A program made the position numbers and the translations under genes. 64,000 nt of DNA from Bremerella volcania (GTDB taxonomy: Bacteria > Planctomycetota > Planctomycetia > Pirellulales > Pirellulaceae): NCBI RefSeq assembly GCF_007748115.1, contig NZ_CP036289.1:1488001-1552000 (forward strand), in the 5' to 3' direction. Numbering within the stretch: position 1 is the first letter of the stretch; the number at the start of each line of letters is the position of its first letter. Below are positions 1-8,283 of the stretch, in pieces. Under the pieces are notes generated by a model that was not told where the DNA came from, made no database searches, and worked only from the letters and a program-made list of their open reading frames with translations.

Positions 1-2
1 TC

Positions 3-596
3 CAGGTCGAGTACCGCGTCTGCGACATGGGGGACCGCCAAGAGGTGGGCGCGATGGCGGTCGATGTTTTGCAAACATTTGGGGGGATCGACGTGCTGGT
101 GAACAACGCCGGAACAAACAAACCTCAAATCTTAACGGAAACTACCGACGAAGTTTGGGATGAAGTGTTAGAACTGAACTTCACCGCGTGCATGCGTTTA
201 GCTCGTCATGTCGTCCCTAGCATGAAGGAAAAAGGTTGGGGGCGAATCATTCACCTTTCCAGTGTCATGGCGATGGCTTCCAATCCTGGTCGGGGGCTGT
301 ATTCCGGAACGAAAGCAGCACTTATTGGGATGGCCAGGGCGCATGCGTTAGAATTGGGTCCATACGGCATTACCGTCAATTGCATATGCCCCGGCCCAAT
401 CGCGACCGACCTCCCCATGAGCTTGTTAAACGACGAGCAAAAAAAACGTTTCGCCGAGCGGACCGCCGTGAAAAGGTGGGGGGAAACGATCGACATGGTG
501 GGGCCTGCCTTGTTGCTAGGTAGCGATGCCGGTGCCTACATTACAGGGACGACCATCCTTGCTGATGGCGGATTGATTTGCCGAACGTTCGACTAA
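3..596 (+). CDS. SDR-family oxidoreductase, 5' end outside window
   Basis: NAD(P)-dependent short-chain dehydrogenase/reductase (FabG-like). The frame is open from base 3, before the first ATG at 27, and the residues there (QVEYRVCDMGD) match the acidic beta-strand turn that contacts the cofactor, so the N-terminal Rossmann half with the TGxxxGIG motif lies upstream. Counting from the ATG at 27, NNAG is at 26-29, the catalytic Ser at 79, and the YxxxK pair is Tyr92/Lys96. The C-terminal TGTxxxxDGG signature is present, so the visible part is intact. The substrate cannot be read from the sequence. About 140 bases separate it from the next gene. Confidence 0.93.
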   Translation, partial: QVEYRVCDMGDRQEVGAMAVDVLQTFGGIDVLVNNAGTNKPQILTETTDEVWDEVLELNFTACMRLARHVVPSMKEKGWGRIIHLSSVMAMASNPGRGLYSGTKAALIGMARAHALELGPYGITVNCICPGPIATDLPMSLLNDEQKKRFAERTAVKRWGETIDMVGPALLLGSDAGAYITGTTILADGGLICRTFD

Positions 597-735
597 AACT
601 GCGCAGCTTGCTGGTTGCCCCAGGGTTATCCGGCAAGTCTTTTCCTGGTGCAGCGTGCGTTGAACGACGACTCGATGTGACTACTTAATAGATCAGCGCC
701 TTCGCAACCGCGAGACGCGACGACTTGGCTTGCTC

Positions 736-1095
736 ATGAATCTACAGATCATCTCAACCAAAGACAGCCACGTTCATATCGCCGTATCTGGCAAAGTCAG
801 CCAGGACGGCATCCCCCGCGACAAAGAGCCCATTTCGAGTCTATTGGGGCCAGATGCTTACACCCTGACGGTGCTGCTGGACCTCAAAGATACGGAAGTG
901 ATTGACTCGAGCGGCATCGGCTGGCTTCTGGTTTGTCACAAACGTTTCGCCGAGAAGGGGGGGCGCATGATTTGTTATTCGGCACCTCCCGCGGTTGCCA
1001 ACGTCTTTAAATTGATGCGCATGGATCTTGTCTTTGATAACGCGGCCAACGCCGCGGAAGCGGAGAAACTAGCTGGTGTCAACGCAGAAACATAA
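736..1095 (+). CDS. STAS-domain anti-sigma-factor-antagonist-like protein
   Basis: A 119-residue single STAS domain of the SpoIIAA/anti-anti-sigma type. The strand-helix signature LLDLKDTEVIDSSGIGWLL has the DSSG motif at 57-60, where Ser58 or Ser59 is the usual phosphorylation site. These proteins act by binding an anti-sigma kinase or a partner, switched by Ser phosphorylation. A TTG two codons upstream (730) is a possible alternative start; ATG at 736 fits family length better. Its end overlaps the following ATPase gene by 20 bases, so the two are probably co-translated. No kinase or phosphatase partner lies nearby. Confidence 0.88.
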   Translation: MNLQIISTKDSHVHIAVSGKVSQDGIPRDKEPISSLLGPDAYTLTVLLDLKDTEVIDSSGIGWLLVCHKRFAEKGGRMICYSAPPAVANVFKLMRMDLVFDNAANAAEAEKLAGVNAET

Positions 1096-2374
1096 TTCGA
1101 ATGGGGTCGATTCGTCGCAAGAGATCGACCGTGGCCACAAGCACGATCGCTCGCAAGGCATCGACTTCACGCACGTCAAAATGAGCAATCTCGATACGGA
1201 AGCCCAGATGCGGCTTCTGATCGAGCATTCGTCGATGACCGGTGCCAGCGATCTGTTTATCTTCGCTGGCGAGCCTGAGTACCAGGTCGCGATGCGGTTA
1301 TGGGGTCGGATGCGGCCCATCACCAGTCTGCCGTCCGCTGAAGGGCGTCAACTGTTGAACTACGTCAAGGCGCTCGCCGGAATCGATATCACCGAGCGTC
1401 GCCGGCCACAGGATGGCCGTTGGATCTATCGCGACGACGAGAAAGTCATCGACCTCCGGTTGAACCTGATTCCGACCCGCGAAGGGGAAGACCTCACGGT
1501 TCGCTTGCTCGACCGTGAAAACAACCTGCTGTCGATCGACGAGATCGGTCTCGGTCGTCACGACCGCAACGCGTTGATGGAAATGCTGCAGTCGTCTTCC
1601 GGGCTTGTGCTGGTCACTGGCCCGACCGGCACCGGCAAAACCACCACGCTGTACGCTTGCCTGCAGCATCTCAACGACGGCAATCGCAAGATCAATACCC
1701 TCGAAGATCCGATCGAGTTCTCGCTACCTGGCATTCGTCAATCGCAAGTCAACTTGAAGGTCGGGCTTGACTTTTCGGACCTCCTGCGGGGCGTCATTCG
1801 TCAGCAGCCGGACGTGATCATGGTGGGCGAAATTCGCGACAAGGAAACGGCAGTCACCGCCGTGCGTGCCGCCAATAGTGGCCATCTTGTGTTCGCCACG
1901 CTACATGCTCCGGTCGCCACTGGTGCCGTGCAAAGCATGTTGTCCTTCGATATCCATCCTTACTTTCTGGCCAGTTGTTTGCGGGGTGTGATCGCCCAGC
2001 GCCTGGTCCGCGTCCTCGATCCCGAGACTCGCGTGAAGTATGAACTGGGTGCCGCCGGCAATACGTTCGCCGACATCGAGTCGCTGCTGGAAGATGGCCA
2101 AGGGACTTACTTCTACGGTCCCGATCCGACGGCCGAAAACGAAGGGTACAAAGGCCGTACGGCGATCTTCGAGATGGTCACCATCAACAAGACGCTCCGC
2201 GATGCGATCATCAACCGCAAGCCCACCCACGAGCTGGAACAACTGGCCGAAGGGATGGGCATGATCACCTTCCGCAAGGCCGCCATGCTGAAAGTCGCCC
2301 GCGGCGAAACGAGCATGGAAGAAGTCTTCAAAAGCGTCCCCGTCGAATACCTCGACCTGGAAACGACCGGCTAA
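1076..2374 (+). CDS. PilT/GspE-type secretion ATPase
   Basis: A 432-residue type II/IV secretion (GspE/PilB/PilT/DotB superfamily) hexameric ATPase. Walker A GPTGTGKTT is at about 182-190, the Asp box NTLEDPIEF follows, and the Walker B-like stretch VIMVGEIRD is near 246-255, followed by the HLVFATLHAP His box. It lacks the long N-terminal domain and the tetracysteine zinc site of GspE/PilB, so it is closer in size to PilT, but its N-terminus resembles the GspE N2 domain (LLIEHSSMTGASDLFIFAGEPE). The GTG start at 1076 lies inside the STAS gene in another frame. No pilin or platform gene is in view, so the machine it drives is unknown. Confidence 0.9.
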   Translation: MSTQKHNSNGVDSSQEIDRGHKHDRSQGIDFTHVKMSNLDTEAQMRLLIEHSSMTGASDLFIFAGEPEYQVAMRLWGRMRPITSLPSAEGRQLLNYVKALAGIDITERRRPQDGRWIYRDDEKVIDLRLNLIPTREGEDLTVRLLDRENNLLSIDEIGLGRHDRNALMEMLQSSSGLVLVTGPTGTGKTTTLYACLQHLNDGNRKINTLEDPIEFSLPGIRQSQVNLKVGLDFSDLLRGVIRQQPDVIMVGEIRDKETAVTAVRAANSGHLVFATLHAPVATGAVQSMLSFDIHPYFLASCLRGVIAQRLVRVLDPETRVKYELGAAGNTFADIESLLEDGQGTYFYGPDPTAENEGYKGRTAIFEMVTINKTLRDAIINRKPTHELEQLAEGMGMITFRKAAMLKVARGETSMEEVFKSVPVEYLDLETTG

Positions 2375-2398
2375 TCGCGGTCTTGCGATCGCAATATC

Positions 2399-2430
2399 TT
2401 GTCCCCTCTCCCTCGCAGGGAGAGGGTTTC
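2399..2430. repeat. Dispersed CCCTCTCCC palindrome, copy 1
   Basis: CCCTCTCCC-tcgca-GGGAGAGGG hairpin preceded by TTGTC. It is one of seven related copies in this window and may also serve as the structural terminator of the ATPase gene 25 bases upstream. Confidence 0.8.
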
Positions 2431-2629
2431 CTGAGCGACGTTTCCCTCGAATCGCCTAACGAATCAGGCTGGCCCAGAGATTTCTCTCTGGGTGGCCGCA
2501 GGCCACAAGCGGCTCATGCATCGAGTAGAAACAAGAGGGATTGATTCTATCTTGGTAACGTCCACTCGTTTGCCGCTTGTCGGCGATGGGTACACAGGTT
2601 TCGCATGCAATTCTTGACCTGCGAAAGGC

Positions 2630-2676
2630 CCCCTCACCCTAACCCTCTCCCCCGAGGACGGTGGAGAGGGGACAGG
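2630..2676. repeat. Dispersed CCCTCACCCTAACCCTCTCCC repeat, copy 2
   Basis: Full-length form: CCCTCACCC, TAACCCTCTCC, a CCGAGGACGG centre, then TGGAGAGGGGACAGG. The same centre recurs in copy 7 near 60945. Confidence 0.85.
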
Positions 2677-2729
2677 AAAAGAACCTGTTATCTCTCGCTT
2701 AACCCCTTACCCATCACTCACTCAATACC

Positions 2730-3800
2730 TTACTCATCACTCACTTCAATCGTGATGGGCGCGTTGGCGATCGTTTTGTCGAGGGCGCGTGAGTTGGCTA
2801 AAGGGCGTAAGCCGCTGCAGCCGTCCATCAGGGACTTCGCTTGCTGGAACCGGAAGTAAGCATCGACCACCGGCGGCGGCAACTCGCGGGTTGCCTGTTT
2901 GGGGGAACGGGCCAGGTACTGGTCGATGTTGCCGATCGGTTTGCTCGGGCGAACGATCGACGTCAGGTAATCCAGCGGCGAATCCTTCCTGCGATCGTGG
3001 ATCTCGTCGGCGTACTTGCGTTTCGTCTCAATCCAGCGCGACTCTTCCTGGATGTAACGTTCGGCCACCTCGGCGGCGTAACGTTCGCCGGCCTGGTAGA
3101 TGGCCACGGTGTACTGCGACTCCGGCAGCTCGGTTTCCTGCGACGGTGCCCCGGGCACAACTGACTGGCGAATCTTCGCCTGGCAGCGAACGCTCATCGT
3201 ATCGGCCGACCAGCTTTCCGGCACGGCCAGCACGATGCCGAGCATGGTCGTACCTTCCAGGCTCGTTTGCTTGGTACGGTTGAAGCGAAAGTAGACGCCG
3301 CGGCCGCGATGAATCGTTCCGCTGGCAGCCACCAGCTTCAGCTCCGGTAGGACGTCTACCTTTTCGACGGTGGCCTGCTTGCGGTTGAAGCCGAGGGTCG
3401 CGTCGGCTCCCAGGCTTTTGTCGAAACGCTCGTTCGCCGAAAGCTTGCCGTTCAGATCGAGTTCGGTGCGGTTCTCTTTCGAGATGTTACCGGCGTAAGG
3501 GCTCTGCAAAGTGGTTTGCGGCGAGAAGTCTTCGATCTGAATGCGTGGGTTGTGCAACTCGACGAAGAAGGTCGTTTCGATCAGGTCATCCGCGACGCGC
3601 GAGTCGACCATCGTCGAGATCATCAAGTCCATCTGTAGCAGACGAAAACCGGGACGAGCATTTTGAAACTCGGGCGTCGTCACGTCATTCGCCGGGGTGA
3701 GGTACCCGACGTCAAACTGAACGGGGGAGCCTGCCCATACAAGCGCCGGGCTGGTAGCAAGAATGCTGACGACGGTCAGAGTGCAGAGGATGCGAACCAT
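2730..3800 (-). CDS. Secreted protein of unknown function
   Basis: A 356-residue protein with a clear signal peptide (MVRILCTLTVVSILATSPALVWA, cleavage near 23). I do not recognise a catalytic motif. The mature part begins with a beta-rich segment of hydrophobic alternation (FDVGYLTPANDV, FRLLQMDLMISTMVD), followed by a long region that is predicted mostly beta, with charged stretches such as ETTFFVELHNPRIQIEDF, and a more helical C-terminus (RYIQEESRWIETKRKYADEI). It could be an envelope or outer-surface protein. It is alone, convergent with the ATPase gene and separated from mtnC by about 215 bases. Confidence 0.7.
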   Translation of the reverse strand: MVRILCTLTVVSILATSPALVWAGSPVQFDVGYLTPANDVTTPEFQNARPGFRLLQMDLMISTMVDSRVADDLIETTFFVELHNPRIQIEDFSPQTTLQSPYAGNISKENRTELDLNGKLSANERFDKSLGADATLGFNRKQATVEKVDVLPELKLVAASGTIHRGRGVYFRFNRTKQTSLEGTTMLGIVLAVPESWSADTMSVRCQAKIRQSVVPGAPSQETELPESQYTVAIYQAGERYAAEVAERYIQEESRWIETKRKYADEIHDRRKDSPLDYLTSIVRPSKPIGNIDQYLARSPKQATRELPPPVVDAYFRFQQAKSLMDGCSGLRPLANSRALDKTIANAPITIEVSDE

Positions 3801-4017
3801 GTTTGCTGGCCTTTTTAATGCGAGTCCGTAGTGGTCTTCGCGGCTTCAAAGCAGGTCGCATTCCGTGCGAGAAAGAAAGTCCTATCCGTCCGTGCTTGCC
3901 GAATCGATTTCGATCGTTGTCATCGTACGGTACGCATCGAAGTCGACAAGTGTTGGGCAGGCCGAGCCCAAAAGATGGCAAGATTTGCGGATTTCTCCGC
4001 CTGCTGGCGATGCAACG

Positions 4018-4752
4018 CTAGCCGATAGAAACCTGGGCGAAGCTGGTGATCGCCTCGTGCGTGTGGCCATCTTCCACCGGTTTGTTGCCGGGGCGAATGC
4101 TCAGCCGGGTATCCATGCCGATCTCTTTGGCGGCATCTAGCTCGGCCACGATATCGCTGATGAACAGCACCTTTTCGGCGGCCTCGCCCACCGCGGCGGC
4201 AATCGTGTCGTAGCTTTTGGCTTCCTTCTTGGGGCCGGTCGTCGTATCGAAGTGGCCGGAGAAGTACTTCAAGAGGTTACCGGCTTCGCTGTGTCCAAAG
4301 AACAGCTTCTGGGCCCCGATGCTGCCGGACGAATAGATGTAGACGCGAAGCCCGGCCGAGGTCCAGGCCTCGAGCGCTTCCGGCACGTCGTCGTAAACCT
4401 GGGCGACTAACTCGCCGCGTTCGAAGCCATCCTTCCAGATCATCCCCTGCAAGGCCTTCAGCCCGGTCGCTTTAATGTCGCCATCCATCAGCCGACGAAT
4501 CTCGGCCGCGACCTCAGCACGTCGCTCGGCTTCGTCGGCGCAGTCGGCCGTCCAAGTGGCGAAGTCTTCGCAACCCGCATCCTGGGCGATCTGATCGAGA
4601 ACAGGGGCAAGCGCCGGGTCGTTCCACTCGCACTTGAGGTAGTTGTCAAGCTCGCGCAGGACGTAGGGGAACATGACGTCGAACACGTACGAAACGCTCG
4701 AAGTCGTTCCTTCGATGTCCAGCAGAATGACGTTCCAGGCTGGTGCCGCCAT
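4018..4752 (-). CDS. mtnC: Enolase-phosphatase E1 (acireductone synthase)
   Basis: 244-residue HAD-superfamily enzyme of the methionine salvage pathway. It converts 2,3-diketo-5-methylthiopentyl-1-phosphate to the acireductone by successive enolisation and dephosphorylation. The HAD motif I variant DIEGTTS (residues 12-18), the motif II stretch VYIYSSGS and the C-terminal FISDIVAELDAAKEIG loop all match MtnC. The length is typical for bacterial E1. The start ATG overlaps the stop of mtnD in a TAATG arrangement, indicating translational coupling. Cytoplasmic. Confidence 0.95.
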   Translation of the reverse strand: MAAPAWNVILLDIEGTTSSVSYVFDVMFPYVLRELDNYLKCEWNDPALAPVLDQIAQDAGCEDFATWTADCADEAERRAEVAAEIRRLMDGDIKATGLKALQGMIWKDGFERGELVAQVYDDVPEALEAWTSAGLRVYIYSSGSIGAQKLFFGHSEAGNLLKYFSGHFDTTTGPKKEAKSYDTIAAAVGEAAEKVLFISDIVAELDAAKEIGMDTRLSIRPGNKPVEDGHTHEAITSFAQVSIG

Positions 4753-5333
4753 TAGAGCTTCACCACCGGATCGATGTCGTCGGCTTTGGCCAGGTAGTCA
4801 GGACCCCAGCACAGCGGCGAATACTTCACGTGCACGCCATCTTCCATGTAGTGCGGCGTCCAGCCCGATGGGTCTTCGAACAGGCGAATGCAGCGGATAT
4901 GGCGATCGCTGCACAGGTTGAACCAATGCTGCGTGTCGCGCGGCACGTTGATCAGGTCGCCCGATTCGACGAGGACGGCGAAGACCGGGCCGTTTTCCGG
5001 ATTGATGTGAAAGACGCCGCGTCCTTCAACGGTGAAGCGGACTTCGTCTTCGCTGTGGGTATGTTCTTTGTTGAACTTCTCGAGCATCGCGTCGAGGTTG
5101 GGCGTTTCTGGCGAGACGTTGATGACGTCGGCCGTGACGAAACCGCCTTGTTCTTTCAGGCGATCGATCTCGGGCTTGTACGCTTCCAGGATCTCTTCGT
5201 TGGTGGCCTTTTCCCCGATGCGGCCGGCGACGTCCCACTTTTCATACCAGATGCCAAACGGCTTGAGGAAGTCGCTGATCTCCGAAGCGTCGGTGATGGT
5301 TCGGTTTTCGTCAGGTACGGAAATGCTGGCCAT
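4752..5333 (-). CDS. mtnD: Acireductone dioxygenase
   Basis: 193-residue cupin metalloenzyme that oxidises the acireductone made by MtnC to the 2-keto precursor of methionine plus formate (Fe form). The metal ligands of the family are all present: His91, His93 and Glu97 in HTHSEDE, and His136 in DTQHW. The start is supported by AGGGAGAGA a few bases upstream. It sits between mtnB (80-base gap) and mtnC (1-base overlap), in the same order as the pathway. Confidence 0.95.
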   Translation of the reverse strand: MASISVPDENRTITDASEISDFLKPFGIWYEKWDVAGRIGEKATNEEILEAYKPEIDRLKEQGGFVTADVINVSPETPNLDAMLEKFNKEHTHSEDEVRFTVEGRGVFHINPENGPVFAVLVESGDLINVPRDTQHWFNLCSDRHIRCIRLFEDPSGWTPHYMEDGVHVKYSPLCWGPDYLAKADDIDPVVKL

Positions 5334-5413
5334 GGTGCCGATCTCTCCCTTCGCCTCAAAGGGGCGAAACTAGTTCTGGATGACGTGTGCGAAAAGTGAT
5401 TGGATGTGCGAGC

Positions 5414-6145
5414 TTACTTGGCAGGGCAAAGCTTGCCTTGTGCGGCTAGTTTACGGCCTACGACCTCGAAGAGGAACTCATAAATTTCGATATGGCGTCG
5501 AGCTTCCGCGAGGTCCTCGCCCCAGGTATACAAGCCGTGGTTGCGGATGAGGAAGCCGTGGATGGGGGGCAGCGACTCGTCGTGTATGCGCTTCTCGACC
5601 CTTTCGGCCAGCCGGGGAATGTCTTGCGTGTTCTCAAACACGGGCACATGCTCGGTGTGCTGGTGCGTCTTCACACCAGCCAGGCCTTTGAGCATTTCGT
5701 ACCCTTCGATCTCGAAGCCCCCAGCATCGCCGAACGTATCGGACAGCAGCGTGCCCCAGACCGAATGCGTATGCAGCACCGAACCGACGTCTTCCATGCG
5801 GGCCAGAACGACATGTAACTGAGTCTCGGCCGAAGAACGCGGCTGATCGGTCGTCGGCATGTTGTCGGCATCGACCTGGTTGCCGTCGTAGTTGCAACGC
5901 ACGAAATCGTTTGGAGCCAACCGCCCCTTATCCATGCCGCTGGCCGTGACGACCAGTTGCAGCGGGCTGCGATTGACGACGACGCTGTAGTTGCTGCTCG
6001 TGCCGACGGACCAGCCACGCTCGAAGAAATACTGGCCCGTTTCCCGGAGCCCTTGGACCGCCTTGTTGAGGCCGGCGAGGGCAGGGTGGGTAGGAGAACT
6101 CTTCAGCTCGGTATCGGTGCTCATGGGGAGTCTGGATTCTTTCAC
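5414..6145 (-). CDS. mtnB: Methylthioribulose-1-phosphate dehydratase
   Basis: Class II aldolase-fold, zinc-dependent dehydratase of methionine salvage, acting just before the MtnC substrate. Family features: FFERGWSVGTSSNYS near the N-terminus, zinc ligands His118/His120 (numbered from the ATG at 6124) in HTHSVWG, and a third His in RNHGLYTWG. The outer start here is GTG at 6145; ATG at 6124, seven codons later, is equally or more likely because MSTDTELKSSP resembles a natural N-terminus. First gene of mtnB-mtnD-mtnC. MtnA and MtnK-type genes, needed upstream in the pathway, are not in the window. Confidence 0.93.
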   Translation of the reverse strand: MKESRLPMSTDTELKSSPTHPALAGLNKAVQGLRETGQYFFERGWSVGTSSNYSVVVNRSPLQLVVTASGMDKGRLAPNDFVRCNYDGNQVDADNMPTTDQPRSSAETQLHVVLARMEDVGSVLHTHSVWGTLLSDTFGDAGGFEIEGYEMLKGLAGVKTHQHTEHVPVFENTQDIPRLAERVEKRIHDESLPPIHGFLIRNHGLYTWGEDLAEARRHIEIYEFLFEVVGRKLAAQGKLCPAK

Positions 6146-6256
6146 AAACGGCGTTCAAGTCTTTGAGTGCCGTCTGTTCTCGCAAGTAAGTAAGGGCAAA
6201 AAGTCTGAGTGTAGCAAATCGGGATGGGGCATCAACTCGCCGGGATCAACAGGCTG

Positions 6257-6832
6257 CTAACTATGCATCCTAGCGTTCTCGTCTCCGGTGGCAATGATAG
6301 CCGCTTCCGCCGTGGCCAGTTCGTCCAGCCGTGCCATCACCTCACTTTCGGGGGCGTAGTGCTTGGCCAGTCGCACGTACACGGCGTGGTGGCGTGCTTC
6401 CGATTCGAACAGGCTATCGTAGAAATCACGCAACTGGGCATCTGGCAGGTGCTTGCGAAGCTGGCCGAATCGTTCACAGCTGCGCGCTTCGATTAGTCCG
6501 GCAATCAGCAGCCGATCGACGGCCCGCTGCGGTTCGCCACTGCGGATTAACTCGTGCAACTGGCTGCCATAGGTGCTCGGTTTCAGGCGGCGAAACTCGA
6601 TTCCGCGTTGCTTGAGGATCTCGCGCACCATGTGAAAGTGCTCGAGTTCCTCGTTAACGATCGAGGTCATCTCGCGGCACAGCTCTTCGTCTTCGATATA
6701 GGCGAACATCAGATTGAGGGCCGTGCCGGCTGCTTTCTTTTCGCAGTGGGCATGATCGATCAGGACCTCGTCGGTGTTCTTTTCGACCTGCTCAAGCCAC
6801 CTTTGGCCGGTCTCTGATTTCAGATGCAACAT
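6257..6832 (-). CDS. miaE: tRNA-(ms2io6A37) hydroxylase
   Basis: 191-residue MiaE family di-iron monooxygenase that hydroxylates the isopentenyl side chain of 2-methylthio-N6-isopentenyladenosine at tRNA position 37. The ferritin-like four-helix bundle has the carboxylate/histidine pairs HCEKKAAG (Glu31), NEELEHFHMV (Glu61-His67) and the second-half pair SESEARHH-like segment FESEARHHAVY. Full family length. Monocistronic on the minus strand, about 110 bases upstream of mtnB. Its substrate depends on MiaA and MiaB encoded elsewhere. Confidence 0.93.
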   Translation of the reverse strand: MLHLKSETGQRWLEQVEKNTDEVLIDHAHCEKKAAGTALNLMFAYIEDEELCREMTSIVNEELEHFHMVREILKQRGIEFRRLKPSTYGSQLHELIRSGEPQRAVDRLLIAGLIEARSCERFGQLRKHLPDAQLRDFYDSLFESEARHHAVYVRLAKHYAPESEVMARLDELATAEAAIIATGDENARMHS

Positions 6833-6921
6833 CAGTCCAACTTCCCTCGTGTGCGTTTGTCTTCCAATTTAGTGCCCTTTGGAGGGAAGAACGAGGGGTG
6901 ATCAGGCCGAGTGAGCGCAGC

Positions 6922-6952
6922 AAAAACCCCTCAGCCGTCAAAGGCCAAGGGG
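6922..6952 (-). terminator. Rho-independent terminator of the His-rich peptide gene
   Basis: On the minus strand a 10-pair stem (CCCCTTGGCC with GGCTGAGGGG, loop TTTGAC) is followed by TTTTT. It lies 35 bases after the stop of the gene at 6988-7278. Confidence 0.85.
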
Positions 6953-6987
6953 CGTTGCCACGTCAGACGTTCTTCACTCGGCATCGC

Positions 6988-7278
6988 TTAGAAGCGGATA
7001 CCGACCGAGAAGCCTGGGCTACCGTAGTAGAACCCGCTGCCGCCGTAGTAGCTCGGACGACCGTAGTAGTACGAACGGTACTGGTACGGGCTCGGGTAGT
7101 AATGTCGGTGGTAGCTGTGGTTGTGATAACCATGGCGGTGGTAGCTATGACCGTAATGCCCATGGTGGCCGTGATGGCCGCGATAGCCACCATGCGGGCC
7201 GCCAGCTTCCGCAGTGGAAGCGGCTCCACCAACCATCAAACCAACAGCAACAACAGCAGCAATCAAAAGCGACTTCAT
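6988..7278 (-). CDS. Small secreted His/Tyr/Gly-rich protein
   Basis: 96 residues with a clean signal peptide (cleavage after about residue 25, STAEA). The mature part is almost entirely His, Gly, Tyr, Arg and Ser: repeated GHHGHHGHYGHSYHRH units in the first half, then a Tyr-rich tail with YYYGRPSYYGG and GFYYGSPGFS. The alternating His layout suggests metal binding or a cross-linked surface material; neither can be shown from sequence. AGGAGAAG precedes the ATG by six bases and a strong terminator follows, so this is a real, stand-alone gene. No named family recognised. Confidence 0.82.
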   Translation of the reverse strand: MKSLLIAAVVAVGLMVGGAASTAEAGGPHGGYRGHHGHHGHYGHSYHRHGYHNHSYHRHYYPSPYQYRSYYYGRPSYYGGSGFYYGSPGFSVGIRF

Positions 7279-7717
7279 AACTCATCTTCTCCTGGAATAA
7301 GCAGCGTACTTTTCACAGCGGAAAACCCGTGTTTCCCAGCTGCGACCCCCTTTGTGATCTGCTTATCTAGAAAAGCAGCGACCGTGCCAATTCGGCGAGT
7401 ATTCGCCTAAGTAATGACGCTATAAGTGCTTGCAGCGAATCTAGTGGCAGGGGAAGACGGGAGGTTTTGTTGTCATGCTGACAACATGTGTCTCAAAGCC
7501 GAGGTAAAAATAACCGCAGCGGTCGCTCGTCGCTCGTCACGATGTGGCGGTCAGATGACCGCCAGTCGAGGGGCATCCACGAGCGAAAGAGGTCTCGAAA
7601 ATCAGAGCTTTTTCGAGGCCATTTTCCGGCCAGAAAGGTGCGATCCGCCAAGGGGTGCCAACAGCGCATAAAATAAGGCAGCTATTGGACTTCCAACGCT
7701 GCCTTCTCGCTTTAAAG
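7279..7717. other. Intergenic stretch upstream of His-rich peptide; tRNA terminator inside
   Basis: About 440 bases. It must hold the promoter of the minus-strand peptide gene, but I see no convincing -35/-10 pair. The tRNA-Asp terminator occupies 7671-7705. Nothing else recognised. Confidence 0.5.
7671..7705 (-). terminator. Terminator downstream of tRNA-Asp
   Basis: Minus-strand stem AAGGCAGC/GCTGCCTT with a 15-base loop followed by ATTTTAT, starting 12 bases past the tRNA 3' end. Confidence 0.75.
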
Positions 7718-7791
<74 letters not shown>

Positions 7792-8052
7792 AACTCAGGT
7801 TGAGATACGTTAATATAGGCCCATCGCTCTGAAACTCAAGGCCCCCCTGGCGATAATTTGATCGCAATTTCTATCCGGGCCCGATTTCGCGACAAATGCC
7901 AGTTATGTCGTTTCTATTTGACCCAACGCCAGCCTTTACGTTCGCGCGAACCCTGCATTTTCGCCTGAATTCCCGCCCTAACATGGTTCTGTGACCTAGC
8001 GTTAAAGAGTGGAACCTTTTTTGTTTCCTTTCTACGTTTCGGAAAACTGGCA

Positions 8053-8199
8053 ATGCGCGACTTCGTATTTCATGTGGTTCGTGAGACGGAAAGCTTCGTC
8101 GTCAGCATGGGAACCCTGGAGTGGACGATCGCATTCGCGGTGGTGGTGGGCTTCGGCATTATTTGCATGCAAGGCGTGGGGGGCAAAACCCGCGGCTAG
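8053..8199 (+). CDS. Putative 48-residue single-pass membrane protein
   Basis: Short frame starting at ATG 8053 with GGAAAA about six bases upstream, ending TAG at 8197. Residues 1-18 are polar and charged (MRDFVFHVVRETESFVV), 20-41 form one hydrophobic helix (LEWTIAFAVVVGFGIICMQG) and the tail is GGKTRG. The amphipathic start plus single helix resembles small regulatory membrane proteins. It lies 84 bases upstream of the GGDEF gene on the same strand. No family recognised; judged on composition, ribosome site and position only. Confidence 0.55.
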   Translation: MRDFVFHVVRETESFVVSMGTLEWTIAFAVVVGFGIICMQGVGGKTRG

Positions 8200-8283
8200 G
8201 CCGGACCATCGACGATACGAGACAGAGATAGAGAGATAGGTAGTCAATCGAGTCCCTTTAGCGTGCGTTAGGAAAGAGCCAGG

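Larger units (their letters stand above)
2375..2729. other. Intergenic stretch with palindromes, no gene seen
   Basis: 355 bases between convergent genes. It contains one short and one longer copy of the CCCTCTCCC-type dispersed repeat (listed separately) and, at 2473-2505, two adjacent small hairpins (CCCAGAGA/TCTCTGGG and TGGCC/GGCCA). Any apparent coding here is repeat-derived. Confidence 0.6.

Noticed and set aside
2605..2859. Short plus-strand frame reading PPHPNPLPRGRW
   Set aside because: This is the well-known false translation of the dispersed CCCTCACCC repeat.
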